Part shown: positions 35,749 to 43,986 of the stretch, in pieces | How the letters are laid out: every line of letters starts with the position of its first letter | Position numbering within the stretch: the stretch's first letter is position 1 | Origin: Mycolicibacterium austroafricanum | GTDB lineage: Bacteria; Actinomycetota; Actinomycetes; Mycobacteriales; Mycobacteriaceae | Length of the DNA: 64,000 nucleotides | Assembly (NCBI RefSeq): GCF_902705885.1 | Contig: NZ_CACSIP010000012.1 | Span: 179,378 to 243,377 of the forward strand | Reading direction: 5' to 3' | The notes under the pieces: generated by a model | Database searches by the model: none | What the model was told of the DNA's origin: nothing | The model's input: the letters and a program-made list of their open reading frames with translations, nothing else | Translations under genes and position numbers: made by a program

Positions 35749-36435
35749 ATGACCAGCGTGCTGATCGTGGAGGACGAGGAGTCCCTGGCCGACCCACTGG
35801 CGTTTCTGCTCCGCAAGGAGGGCTTCGAGGCGACCGTGGTGGCCGACGGACCGTCGGCCCTGGCAGAATTCGACCGCGCGGGCGCCGACATCGTCCTTCT
35901 CGATCTGATGTTGCCCGGCATGAGCGGCACCGACGTCTGCAAGCAACTGCGGTCGCGCTCCAGCGTCCCGGTGATCATGGTGACTGCCCGCGACAGTGAG
36001 ATCGACAAGGTCGTCGGACTGGAGCTCGGCGCCGACGATTACGTCACCAAGCCGTACTCCGCGCGGGAGTTGATCGCCCGGATCCGCGCGGTGCTGCGAC
36101 GTGGCGCCGACGCCGACGAGATCGGGATAGCCGACGGGGTGCTGGAGGCCGGACCGGTGCGCATGGATGTGGAACGCCATGTGGTCAGCGTCAACGGTAC
36201 CGCGATCACGTTGCCGCTCAAGGAATTCGATCTGCTCGAGTATCTGATGCGCAACAGCGGCCGGGTGCTCACCCGCGGTCAGCTCATCGACCGGGTGTGG
36301 GGTGCGGACTATGTCGGTGACACCAAGACGCTGGACGTCCACGTCAAGCGGCTGCGCAGCAAGATCGAAGCGGATCCGGCCAATCCGGTGCATCTGGTCA
36401 CGGTGCGCGGCCTGGGCTACAAGCTGGAAGGCTGA
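35749..36435 (+). CDS. regX3: Response regulator RegX3
   Basis: 228 residues from the ATG at 35749 (GAGAGGA at 35731-35737); an in-frame ATG at 35722 would overlap senX3. Receiver domain with VEDEE acid pocket, phospho-acceptor D52 in DIVLLDLMLPG, and K in YVTKPYSARELIARIRAVL. An OmpR-type winged helix follows (LPLKEFDLLEYLMRNSGRVL, VGDTKTLDVHVKRLRSKIE). It activates phosphate-starvation genes, including pst. Paired with SenX3. Confidence 0.97.
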   Translation: MTSVLIVEDEESLADPLAFLLRKEGFEATVVADGPSALAEFDRAGADIVLLDLMLPGMSGTDVCKQLRSRSSVPVIMVTARDSEIDKVVGLELGADDYVTKPYSARELIARIRAVLRRGADADEIGIADGVLEAGPVRMDVERHVVSVNGTAITLPLKEFDLLEYLMRNSGRVLTRGQLIDRVWGADYVGDTKTLDVHVKRLRSKIEADPANPVHLVTVRGLGYKLEG

Positions 36436-36450
36436 GCCGCCGCTGCCTCG

Positions 36451-37245
36451 CTATTCGGCGGCGCGGGTTGCGGGATGGATGGCGATGAGACCTAAACTGC
36501 TGCGGCGCTTGCACATTGCGGCCAGCTCCGCGTAGGTCTTCTCGCCGAGCAGTTCGGTGAGCTCGGGGGCGTAGGACTGCCAGACCGGCTTGGCGCCGAC
36601 GTGGGCCGCCGGATCGCCGGTGCAGTACCAGTGCAGATCGGCGCCGCCCTCGCCCCATCCGCGCCGGTCGTACTCGGTGATCCACGTCTTGAGGATCTCG
36701 CTGCCGTCGGGGCGGGTGACCCATTCCTGGGTGCGCCGGATCGGCAGCTGCCAACAGACTTCGGGCTTGAGGGTCAGCGGTTCCACGCCGATCTTGAGGG
36801 CCTTGGTGTGCAGCGCACAGCCGATACCCGCGGGCCAGCCCGGACGGTTGAGGAAGATGCAGGCGCCCTTGTACTTTCGGGTGCGCAGGGTCGGCTTGTC
36901 GTCGTAGCTGTCCATTTCGAGATAGCCCTTCTTGCCCAGGCCTTTCTCGCGATACTGCCAGTCCTCGTCGGTGAGCAGTTTGACCGCGTCGTCGAGCTGG
37001 GCGCGGTCATCGTCATCGGACAGAAACGCCCCGTGTGAACAGCATCCGTCATCGGGTCTGCCCTCGACGGTGCCCTGGCAGGCCGGGGTGCCGAACACGC
37101 AGGTCCAGCGGGACAGCAGCCAGGTCATGTCTGCGGCGATCAGATGTTCTGGATTGTCGGGGTCGTAGAACTCCACCCATTCCCGGGCGAAATCCTGCTC
37201 GACCTCACCGGGCTTCTGCTGATTGCTGTTCGCCCGAGGGCTCAT
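36451..37245 (-). CDS. Cysteine-rich conserved protein (Rv0495c-like)
   Basis: 264 residues from an ATG at 37245; an ATG at 37281 or a GTG at 37260 is possible, but 37281 would leave only 12 bases to the divergent ppx start. Cysteine clusters ([49 protein letters not shown]) suggest a bound metal or iron-sulfur centre, similar to YkgJ/DUF3109-type zinc or Fe-S proteins. M. tuberculosis Rv0495c has been linked to redox homeostasis. Biochemical function unknown. Confidence 0.82.
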   Translation of the reverse strand: MSPRANSNQQKPGEVEQDFAREWVEFYDPDNPEHLIAADMTWLLSRWTCVFGTPACQGTVEGRPDDGCCSHGAFLSDDDDRAQLDDAVKLLTDEDWQYREKGLGKKGYLEMDSYDDKPTLRTRKYKGACIFLNRPGWPAGIGCALHTKALKIGVEPLTLKPEVCWQLPIRRTQEWVTRPDGSEILKTWITEYDRRGWGEGGADLHWYCTGDPAAHVGAKPVWQSYAPELTELLGEKTYAELAAMCKRRSSLGLIAIHPATRAAE

Positions 37246-37293
37246 CGCGGACGCGCTCACGGTTTTCCACGGTAGACCCATTAGGTTGGGTGA

Positions 37294-38319
37294 GTGCGAT
37301 TAGGCGTGCTCGACGTGGGCAGCAATACCGTTCATCTTCTGGTGGTGGATGCGCGCCGCGGCGGCCACCCGACCCCGATGAGTTCGACCAAGGCCTCGCT
37401 GCGCCTGGCCGAGGCCACCGACAGCTCGGGCAAGATCACCCGCCGGGGTGCGGACAAGCTGATCGGGACCATCGACGAATTCGCCAGGATCGCTGCCAGT
37501 TCCGGATGTTCGGAGTTGATGGCGTTCGCCACCTCCGCGGTGCGTGATGCGAGGAACTCCGAGGACGTGCTGGCCCGGGTGAGGGCCGAGGCCGGTGTGG
37601 CGTTGCGCGTGCTCAGTGGTGTCGACGAGTCCCGGCTGACATTCCTGGCGGTGCGCCGCTGGTATGGCTGGAGCGCCGGGCGGATCACCAACATCGACAT
37701 CGGCGGCGGCTCGCTGGAACTGTCCAGCGGTGTCGACGAAGAGCCCGACGTCGCGCTGTCGCTGCCGCTCGGCGCGGGCCGGCTGACGCGGGAGTGGCTG
37801 CCCGACGATCCGCCGGGCCGCCGGCGGGTCGCCATGCTGCGTGACTGGCTGGCCAACGAGCTTTCCGAGGCCGGGTTGACGATCGCCGAGGCGGGAAGTC
37901 CCGACCTGGCGGTGGCGACCTCGAAGACGTTCCGGTCGCTGGCCCGGCTCACGGGTGCGGCGCCGTCGGGCGCCGGTCCGCGGGTCAAGCGAACGCTGAC
38001 CGCTGCGGGTCTTCGGCAACTCATAAATTTCATCTCTAGGATGACCGCGTCCGACCGTGCGGAACTGGAAGGGGTGAGTGCCGATCGGGCGCCGCAGATC
38101 GTCGCAGGCGCGCTGGTGGCTGAGGCGAGCATGAAGGCCCTCGGGATCGAGAGCGTCGACATCTGCCCCTGGGCGTTGCGGGAGGGACTGATTCTGCGGA
38201 AACTCGACAGCGAAGCGGACGGAACCGCTCTGGTCGGCGGTGCCGGCGAATCCGCCGACGTCGGCGGCGCAGGAGAATCGGCCTCACGAGGAATGTCCTT
38301 ACGTAATGCTGGACGGTGA
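37294..38319 (+). CDS. ppx: Ppx/GppA-type exopolyphosphatase
   Basis: 341 residues from a GTG at 37294. The ASKHA fold is shown by [34 protein letters not shown] and the second phosphate loop [12 protein letters not shown]. The C-terminal HD-like region of long GppA enzymes is missing, as in mycobacterial PPX1 (Rv0496), which prefers short-chain polyphosphate. A 20-residue glycine/alanine tail with [16 protein letters not shown] repeats is extra. Lies near senX3-regX3, a phosphate-responsive neighbourhood. Confidence 0.92.
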   Translation: MRLGVLDVGSNTVHLLVVDARRGGHPTPMSSTKASLRLAEATDSSGKITRRGADKLIGTIDEFARIAASSGCSELMAFATSAVRDARNSEDVLARVRAEAGVALRVLSGVDESRLTFLAVRRWYGWSAGRITNIDIGGGSLELSSGVDEEPDVALSLPLGAGRLTREWLPDDPPGRRRVAMLRDWLANELSEAGLTIAEAGSPDLAVATSKTFRSLARLTGAAPSGAGPRVKRTLTAAGLRQLINFISRMTASDRAELEGVSADRAPQIVAGALVAEASMKALGIESVDICPWALREGLILRKLDSEADGTALVGGAGESADVGGAGESASRGMSLRNAGR

Positions 38320-38346
38320 AGCAACGAGGCTCGAAGGCGACAGGCG

Positions 38347-39447
38347 ATGACTGGATCAGATGACAGCAACAGCGCTACCCGGCCGATCTCGGTCGCCGAG
38401 CTGCTGGCCAAGAACGGCACGATCGGCGCACCTCCGGTCGGTGGCCGGCGCCGCCGTCGGCGTGGCAACGCCGACGCCGTCACCGTTGCCGAGCTCACCG
38501 GTGAGATCCCCATCATCCGGCCCACCGACGACGAACCCGTCACCGCGTCCGCTGCGGTAGAAGATCAGGTCGACGACCGCACCGAGGCCCCTGAAGCCCC
38601 TGAAGTGCCGTCGACCAACGGCGTCGTCGAGCCGGAAGCGGACGTCGACCAGGCCGACGCCACCGATCAGGCCGACGCCACCGATCAGGCCGAGGACACC
38701 GACCGGGCCGAAGACGCCCATCAGGCCGAAGACACCGACGAGGCCGAAGACACCGACCGCGACTATGCCGACGTGGTCGCCGAGTACGCGGCCCATCTGG
38801 AGCATCGCGAAGCCGAACCCGAATCGATTGACGACGCCGGTTCCCCGGCGGCTGTTGATGCCGAGCAGATGAGCCCGGACCCGCCCGACGACGATGTGCA
38901 GACCGACCTGCTCGACTCCCCGGGGGAGTCCGGGGCAGACGAGTTCGACGATGCAACGTTTGATGACAGAGCCCTGGACGACAGAGCCCTGGACGACAGC
39001 GCCCTGGATGACGGCGCCCTCGACGAGGACGTCGACGAGCTGCCGTCCTACCTGCGGTCCACCCAGGAGCCGCTGTTCGGCGGCCAGACCGTCGCCGACG
39101 ACATCGCCCGGCGCGGGACCCGCCCGGCCGCCGGCGACACCGACCTCGACGACGAGGACGAGGAGCACGATGAGCCGCGCCGGATGTCGCCGTTCGTGCA
39201 CGGCCTGTGGATCGTCGGGCAGAGCGTCGTCGCGGTGGTGTTCGGGGCCGGCCTGTTCGTCGCCTTCGACCAGCTCTGGAAGTGGAACAACATCGTCGCC
39301 CTGGTGTTGTCGGTGCTGGTGATCCTCGGACTGGTGGTCGGAGTGCGGGTGGTGCGCAAGACCGAGGACATCGGAAGCACGCTGATCGCGGTGGCGGTCG
39401 GGGCCCTGGTCACACTCGGCCCGTTGGCGTTGCTGCAGTCGGGCTGA
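38347..39447 (+). CDS. Acidic repeat membrane protein (Rv0497-like)
   Basis: 366 residues. The N-terminal third is cytosolic: SVAELLAKNGTIGAPPVGGR, then an RRRRRR patch. Residues about 60-260 are extremely acidic, with a six-residue period (QADATD, QAEDTD, RAEDAH) near residue 100-140 and a five-residue period (DDRAL, DDRAL, DDSAL, DDGAL) near residue 205. Two membrane helices at the C-terminus follow (VHGLWIVGQSVVAVVFGAGL and IVALVLSVLVILGLVVGVRV). DNA repeats underlie both periods, so length likely varies between strains. It starts 27 bases after ppx. Function unknown. Confidence 0.82.
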   Translation: MTGSDDSNSATRPISVAELLAKNGTIGAPPVGGRRRRRRGNADAVTVAELTGEIPIIRPTDDEPVTASAAVEDQVDDRTEAPEAPEVPSTNGVVEPEADVDQADATDQADATDQAEDTDRAEDAHQAEDTDEAEDTDRDYADVVAEYAAHLEHREAEPESIDDAGSPAAVDAEQMSPDPPDDDVQTDLLDSPGESGADEFDDATFDDRALDDRALDDSALDDGALDEDVDELPSYLRSTQEPLFGGQTVADDIARRGTRPAAGDTDLDDEDEEHDEPRRMSPFVHGLWIVGQSVVAVVFGAGLFVAFDQLWKWNNIVALVLSVLVILGLVVGVRVVRKTEDIGSTLIAVAVGALVTLGPLALLQSG

Positions 39448-39486
39448 CGGCCCGGCCTGGTCAAGAAGATTCCGGATACAGCCACT

Positions 39487-40332
39487 GTGCGCCCTGCCAT
39501 CAAGGTCGGACTCTCCACGGCCTCGGTTTACCCGTTGCGGACCGAGGCTGCGTTCGAGTACGCCGCCCGACTGGGCTACGACGGTGTCGAGCTGATGGTC
39601 TGGGCGGAATCGGTGAGCCAGGATATCGACGCTGTCGCGGCGCTCTCGGAGCGCTATGAGGTGCCGGTGCTGTCGGTGCACGCTCCCTGTCTGCTGATCT
39701 CGCAGCGGGTGTGGGGCGCCAACCCGATCCCCAAGCTGGAACGCAGCGTGCGGGCCGCCGAGCAGCTCGCAGCGCAGACCGTCGTGGTCCACCCGCCGTT
39801 TCGCTGGCAGCGTCGCTACGCCGAGGGCTTCGCCGACCAGGTCGCCGAGCTCGAGGCCGGAAGCGACGTGGTGGTCGCGGTGGAGAACATGTTCCCGTTC
39901 CGCGCCGACCGGTTCTTCGGCGCCGGACAGACGTCCATCGAGCGGATGCGCAAGCGGGGCGGTAACCCGGGCCCGGGGATCTCGGCGTTCGCACCGTCCT
40001 ACGACCCCCTCGACGGCGGGCACGCCCACTACACGCTGGACCTGTCGCACACCGCGACCGCGGGCACCGACGCCGTGGACATGGCCCGCCGGATGGGCGA
40101 GGGGCTGGTGCATCTGCACCTGTGCGACGGCAGCGGCGCCTCGACCGACGAGCATCTGGTGCCCGGGCACGGCACCCAGCCGACCGTGGAGATCTGCGAG
40201 ACGCTGGCTGCGAGCGACTTCGCCGGCCATGTCATCCTCGAGGTGACGACCTCCGGCGCGCGCACCGCCGCCGAACGGGAGGCGTTGCTCGCCGAGTCGC
40301 TGCAGTTCGCCAGGGCGCACCTGCTGCGCTGA
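39487..40332 (+). CDS. Sugar-phosphate isomerase/epimerase-like TIM barrel (Rv0498-like)
   Basis: 281 residues from a GTG at 39487. The AP-endonuclease-2/xylose-isomerase-like fold is seen in VGLSTASVYPLRTEAAFEYA, YDGVELMVWAE, VLSVHAPCLL, VVAVENMFPF and HLHLCDGSGA, which carry the His/Glu/Asp metal ligands. Substrate unknown. Conserved next to ppx and proC in mycobacteria. It is followed 17 bases later by the thioesterase-like gene. Confidence 0.82.
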   Translation: MRPAIKVGLSTASVYPLRTEAAFEYAARLGYDGVELMVWAESVSQDIDAVAALSERYEVPVLSVHAPCLLISQRVWGANPIPKLERSVRAAEQLAAQTVVVHPPFRWQRRYAEGFADQVAELEAGSDVVVAVENMFPFRADRFFGAGQTSIERMRKRGGNPGPGISAFAPSYDPLDGGHAHYTLDLSHTATAGTDAVDMARRMGEGLVHLHLCDGSGASTDEHLVPGHGTQPTVEICETLAASDFAGHVILEVTTSGARTAAEREALLAESLQFARAHLLR

Positions 40333-40349
40333 CCCCCTTAGGACGCCAC

Positions 40350-41180
40350 ATGACCGGTTCCACCCTGTTCACCGACGCGATGGCGCTGAGCTCCGCCGGC
40401 GACGGCGTGTACGGGGGTGTGCTCAACGAGCACTGGACAATCGGGCCGAAGGTCCACGGCGGGGCGATGCTGGCGCTGTGTGCCAACGCGGCCCGCGCCG
40501 AACTCACCGGAATGGACCGCGCCGACGGCGCAGAACCGATCGCGGTGTCGGGGAGTTTCCTGTGGGCGCCGGATCCGGGCCCCATGGAGGTGGTCACCAC
40601 GGTGCGCAAGCGCGGCCGCCGGGTCAGCCTGGTCGACGTCGAGCTGAACCAGCAGGGCCGAACCGCCCTGCGCGCCGCCATCACGATGGGTGCCCCCGAG
40701 CAGCACGTGCCGCCGTTGCTGTCGGTGAACCCGGTGCTGGCGCTGATGACGCCGGATCCGCCCCCTGGCCTGGAGCCCATCGGCCCCGGGCACCCGATGG
40801 CCGACATCGTCCACCTGGCGCACGGCTGCGACATCAGGCCGTCGCTGACCACGTTCACCCCGCGGTCGGACGGCGGCCCGCCGCTCATCGAGTACTGGGT
40901 GCGGCCCAAGGGAGTGGCCCCCGACGTCCTGTTCGCGCTGCTGTGCGGGGACGTGTCGGCCCCGGTGACGTTCGGGGTCAACAGGTTCGGCTGGGCGCCG
41001 ACGGTCCAGCTGACGGCCTATCTGCGGGCCCGCCCGGCCGACGGCTGGCTGCGGGTGATGTGCACGACGACCCAGATCGGTCAGGACTGGTTCGACGAGG
41101 ACCACATCGTGGTCGACTGCGAAGGCCGCATCATCGTGCAGAGTCGCCAGCTGGCGTTGGTCCCTGCTGCCGGGGGCTGA
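40350..41180 (+). CDS. TesB-like acyl-CoA thioesterase family protein (Rv0499-like)
   Basis: 276 residues from the ATG at 40350. Tandem hotdog fold: LNEHWTIGPKVHGGAMLALC in the first half and FGWAPTVQLTAYLRARPADG plus DEDHIVVDCEGRIIVQSRQL in the second, as in thioesterase family TesB-like proteins. It probably hydrolyses an acyl-CoA. Linked on the same strand to the TIM-barrel gene upstream and proC downstream. Chain-length preference unknown. Confidence 0.82.
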   Translation: MTGSTLFTDAMALSSAGDGVYGGVLNEHWTIGPKVHGGAMLALCANAARAELTGMDRADGAEPIAVSGSFLWAPDPGPMEVVTTVRKRGRRVSLVDVELNQQGRTALRAAITMGAPEQHVPPLLSVNPVLALMTPDPPPGLEPIGPGHPMADIVHLAHGCDIRPSLTTFTPRSDGGPPLIEYWVRPKGVAPDVLFALLCGDVSAPVTFGVNRFGWAPTVQLTAYLRARPADGWLRVMCTTTQIGQDWFDEDHIVVDCEGRIIVQSRQLALVPAAGG

Positions 41181-41211
41181 GCCGAGGGGCGGACCGACCC
41201 GCCGTCGTGCG

Positions 41212-42096
41212 ATGCTTTGCGGCATGCCCAGAATCGCGATCATCGGCGGTGGCAGTATCGGCGAGGCGCTCCTGGCGGGGCTGCTGCGGGCCGGCAAGCA
41301 GGTCAAGGACCTGGTTGTGGCGGAGCGGGACCCAGGTCGCGCGAAGTATCTGTCGGAGAAGTACTCCGTGCTCGTGACGACGGTCGCCGACGCCGTCGAC
41401 GCCGCCACCTACGTCGTCGTCGCGGTCAAGCCGACCGACGTGGAGAACGTCATCGGCGACATCGCCGACACCGCCGCGAAGGCCGAGACCGAGGCCGCCG
41501 AGCAGGTGTTCGTCACGGTCGCCGCGGGCGTCACGGCCGCCTACTACGAGAACAAGCTGCCCGCCGGCTCTCCGGTGATCCGGGTCATGCCGAACGCGCC
41601 GATGCTGGTCGGCGGCGGAGTCAGCGCGCTCGCACCGGGCCGGTTCGCGACACCCGAGCACCTCAAGGAGGTCTCGTCGCTCTTCGATGCGGTGGGCGGC
41701 GTGCTCACGGTGGCTGAGTCGCAGCTCGATGCCGTCACCGCGGTCTCCGGTTCCGGTCCGGCCTACTTCTTCCTGATGGTGGAAGCGCTTGTCGACGCGG
41801 CCGTGGACGCGGGCCTGCCCCGGTCGGTGGCCACCGAGCTGGCGGTGCAGACGATGGCCGGATCGGCCGCGATGCTGCTGGAGCGGCTCGACGACGCCGC
41901 ACCGAACCAGGATTCGGCGACGGGGGTGGCGGTGAACACGTCGGCGGCTCAGCTGCGGGCCACGGTCACCTCACCGGGCGGCACCACCGCCGCTGGGCTG
42001 CGTGAACTCGAGCGAGGCGGCTTGCGGGCAGCGGTCGCCAACGCGGTCGAAGCTGCCAAAACCCGCTCTGAACAGCTCGGAATTACACCGCAGTAG
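41212..42096 (+). CDS. proC: Pyrroline-5-carboxylate reductase
   Basis: 294 residues from the ATG at 41212 (MLCGMPRIAIIGGGSIGEAL, where M. tuberculosis has MLFGMARIAI); an ATG at 41224 is the alternative. Rossmann motif IGGGSIGEALLAGLL, VAVKPTDVE, VIRVMPNAPMLVG and the C-terminal TAVSGSGPAYFFLMVEALVD and RATVTSPGGTTAAGL are diagnostic. It reduces P5C to proline with NADPH. The following 139-base gap contains a promoter for the next HTH gene. Confidence 0.96.
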   Translation: MLCGMPRIAIIGGGSIGEALLAGLLRAGKQVKDLVVAERDPGRAKYLSEKYSVLVTTVADAVDAATYVVVAVKPTDVENVIGDIADTAAKAETEAAEQVFVTVAAGVTAAYYENKLPAGSPVIRVMPNAPMLVGGGVSALAPGRFATPEHLKEVSSLFDAVGGVLTVAESQLDAVTAVSGSGPAYFFLMVEALVDAAVDAGLPRSVATELAVQTMAGSAAMLLERLDDAAPNQDSATGVAVNTSAAQLRATVTSPGGTTAAGLRELERGGLRAAVANAVEAAKTRSEQLGITPQ

Positions 42097-42153
42097 TTAA
42101 CCAATTTCGAATTGATTAGCCCACACCCGTCGCAGTAACCCCACCTGCCACGC

Positions 42154-42205
42154 TATTCTCCCAGTGGTAAGCACGGGTCGGTGCCAGCGGTGGGGAAGCC
42201 GCTGG
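42154..42205 (+). promoter_or_regulatory. Promoter and leader hairpin for the small HTH gene
   Basis: TATTCT (42154-42159) is a good -10 hexamer. In the leader, ccagcgg (42184-42190) and ccgctgg (42199-42205) form a perfect seven-base stem with an eight-base loop 30 bases before the ATG at 42236. Upstream, caatttcgaattg (42107-42119) is a small palindrome after proC. No start site is proven. Confidence 0.5.
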
Positions 42206-42235
42206 AACTGCCTGTGCCTGATGGATTGGGTTGCG

Positions 42236-42499
42236 ATGACGTCTATGAACGGGCCGTCGGCGCGGGATTCCGCCAGCGGGAAGGCGGCGCGCGACGCCGG
42301 GCAGACCGAAGGCCAACCGCCTCGAGCTCAATTTCTGACCGTTGCCGAGGTGGCAAGTCTGATGCGGGTCAGCAAGATGACGGTGTACCGCCTAGTGCAC
42401 AACGGCGAGCTGCCTGCGGTCCGCGTGGGTCGCTCGTTCCGCGTGCATGCCAAGGCGGTCCACGACATGCTGGAGAGTTCCTACTTCGACGCCGGCTGA
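42236..42499 (+). CDS. Excisionase/BldC-type small HTH protein (Rv0500A-like)
   Basis: 87 residues from the ATG at 42236. After a variable leader, residues 33-87 are the conserved MerR-like/excisionase domain: FLTVAEVASLMRVSKMTVYR, HNGELPAVRVGRSFRVHAKA. This is near-identical to the M. tuberculosis protein through to YFDAG. It binds DNA as a small winged-helix protein, comparable to Streptomyces BldC rather than phage excisionase, since there is no integrase nearby. Its last codons belong to the first copy of a 32-base tandem duplication. Confidence 0.9.
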   Translation: MTSMNGPSARDSASGKAARDAGQTEGQPPRAQFLTVAEVASLMRVSKMTVYRLVHNGELPAVRVGRSFRVHAKAVHDMLESSYFDAG

Positions 42500-42551
42500 C
42501 GGGTTCGTCGTCCGTCGCGGACGCCGGCTGACGGGTTCGTCGTCCGTCGCG
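42488..42551 (+). repeat. Perfect 32-bp tandem duplication at a stop codon
   Basis: Copies 42488-42519 and 42520-42551 are identical, each starting gacgccggctgacgggtt and ending cgtccgtcgcg. Copy 1 contains the last codons and TGA of the HTH gene. Each copy also contains part of a cgtccg-tcg-cggacg hairpin. The region from 42552 to 42721 upstream of bS22 has no frame I can support. Confidence 0.95.
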
Positions 42552-42721
42552 GACCGCCGACAGGCGTCTGCCGGGACATTCTCGCGGCCGGCCTCCGGAC
42601 GCGGCGGCAAAGGTGGATTTCATCCGCGCTGGGCTCGCGGGTAAGGTGGCCGTTCGAGACTGACATCGGCGGAGTTCGATGTCGCAGAGGTTCTTCAAAA
42701 CGATCTTAGGTAGCGGAGTTC

Positions 42722-42823
42722 ATGGGTTCTGTCATCAAGAAGCGGCGCAAGCGCATGTCGAAGAAGAAGCACCGCAAGCTGCTTCGTCGCACCCGGGTGC
42801 AGCGCAGAAAACTGGGCAAGTAG
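42722..42823 (+). CDS. 33-residue ribosomal protein bS22 (AURKAIP1/COX24 domain)
   Basis: The product starts [18 protein letters not shown] and ends RRKLGK: 33 residues, over half Arg or Lys. It is the conserved mycobacterial small basic protein (Rv0500B) found as an extra protein, bS22, on the 30S subunit of M. smegmatis ribosomes. The COX24/AURKAIP1 pattern ([13 protein letters not shown]) is shared with a mitoribosome-associated protein. A purine-rich ggtagcggag lies upstream. It is easily missed because of its size. Confidence 0.93.
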
Positions 42824-42852
42824 GCCCTCCGGCCGGTCGCTAGGCTGTCCCG

Positions 42853-43953
42853 ATGGACTCTGCGGGTCGTTCCGGGGGCAACTCCGACGGATCGGACCCC
42901 AGGGACGCACTGAACTATCCGAAAGTCGTGCTGGTCACCGGCGCCTGCCGGTTCCTCGGTGGCTATCTGACCGCGCGGCTGGCGCAGAACCCGCTGATCA
43001 ATCATGTGATCGCGGTCGACGCGATCGCTCCGAGCAAGGACCTGCTCCGGCGGATGGGCCGCGCGGAGTTCGTCCGGGCCGACATCAGAAACCCGTTCAT
43101 CGCCAAGGTCATCCGCAACGGCGACGTCGACACCGTGGTGCATGCCGCCGCCGCGTCCTACTCTCCCCGCTCCGGCGGCAGGGCCACCCTCAAGGAACTG
43201 AACGTGATGGGCGCGATCCAGCTGTTCGCGGCCTGCCAGAAGGCGCCCTCGGTGCGCCGGGTGATCCTCAAGTCGACGTCGGAGGTGTACGGCTCCAGCG
43301 CCCGCGACCCGGTGTTCTTCACCGAGGCCAGCAGCCGGCGCAGGCCGCCGGGTGACGGGTTCGCCCGCGACAGCATCGACATCGAGGGCTACGCCCGGGG
43401 GCTGGGACGGCGCAGGCCCGACATCGCGGTGACCATCCTGCGGCTGGCCAACATGATCGGGCCCGCCATGGACACGGCGCTGTCGCGGTATCTCGCCGGT
43501 CCGGTGGTGCCCACGGTCATCGGCCACGACTCCCGCCTGCAACTGCTGCACGAACAGGACGCGCTCGGCGCGCTCGAGCGGGCAACCGTGGCCGGCAAAG
43601 CGGGCACCTTCAACATCGGCGCGTCGGGCATCATCATGATGAGCCAAGCCATCCGCAGGTCGGGCCGCCTGGCGCTGCCGGTCCCGCGTCCGGCTCTGGT
43701 GGCGGTGGATTCGCTATGGCGCGCTGCCCGCAACTCGGAACTGGATCGTGAGCAACTCGATTATCTGAGCTACGGCCGGGTCATGGACACCACGAGGATG
43801 CGCAGCGAGCTCGGTTACGCCACCAAGTGGACCACCGCCGAGGCGTTCGACGATTACGTGCGCGGCCGGGGGCTGACACCCATCGTCGATCCCCGCTGGG
43901 TGCGGTCGGTCGAGGATCGCGCGGTGGCGGCGGCGCAGCGCTGGGGGCGCTAG
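42853..43953 (+). CDS. NAD-dependent epimerase/dehydratase-fold protein (GalE2-like)
   Basis: 366 residues. Extended-SDR coenzyme motif VVLVTGACRFLGGYLTARL (GxxxxFLGG), DVDTVVHAAAASYSPRSGG and STSEVYGSS are present. The catalytic YxxxK cannot be found: the expected position reads IEGYARGLGRR, with no lysine four after the tyrosine. It may therefore bind nucleotide-sugar and NAD without epimerase activity, or use another base. Called galE2 (Rv0501) in M. tuberculosis. It follows bS22 by 29 bases and precedes the acyltransferase gene. Confidence 0.82.
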   Translation: MDSAGRSGGNSDGSDPRDALNYPKVVLVTGACRFLGGYLTARLAQNPLINHVIAVDAIAPSKDLLRRMGRAEFVRADIRNPFIAKVIRNGDVDTVVHAAAASYSPRSGGRATLKELNVMGAIQLFAACQKAPSVRRVILKSTSEVYGSSARDPVFFTEASSRRRPPGDGFARDSIDIEGYARGLGRRRPDIAVTILRLANMIGPAMDTALSRYLAGPVVPTVIGHDSRLQLLHEQDALGALERATVAGKAGTFNIGASGIIMMSQAIRRSGRLALPVPRPALVAVDSLWRAARNSELDREQLDYLSYGRVMDTTRMRSELGYATKWTTAEAFDDYVRGRGLTPIVDPRWVRSVEDRAVAAAQRWGR

Positions 43954-43986
43954 ACTGCACTACTTAGAGCAGGGTGGGGAGAGGAT

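Noticed and set aside
38356..40320. A 654-codon minus-strand open frame opposite the Rv0497- and Rv0498-like genes
   Set aside because: Both plus-strand genes have recognisable family motifs; the antisense product is repetitive Gly/Val/Arg and mirrors the acidic repeats.
42236..42499. The small HTH protein as a phage excisionase marking an integrated element
   Set aside because: No integrase, attachment repeats or phage genes are near, and the gene is conserved at this place in mycobacteria.
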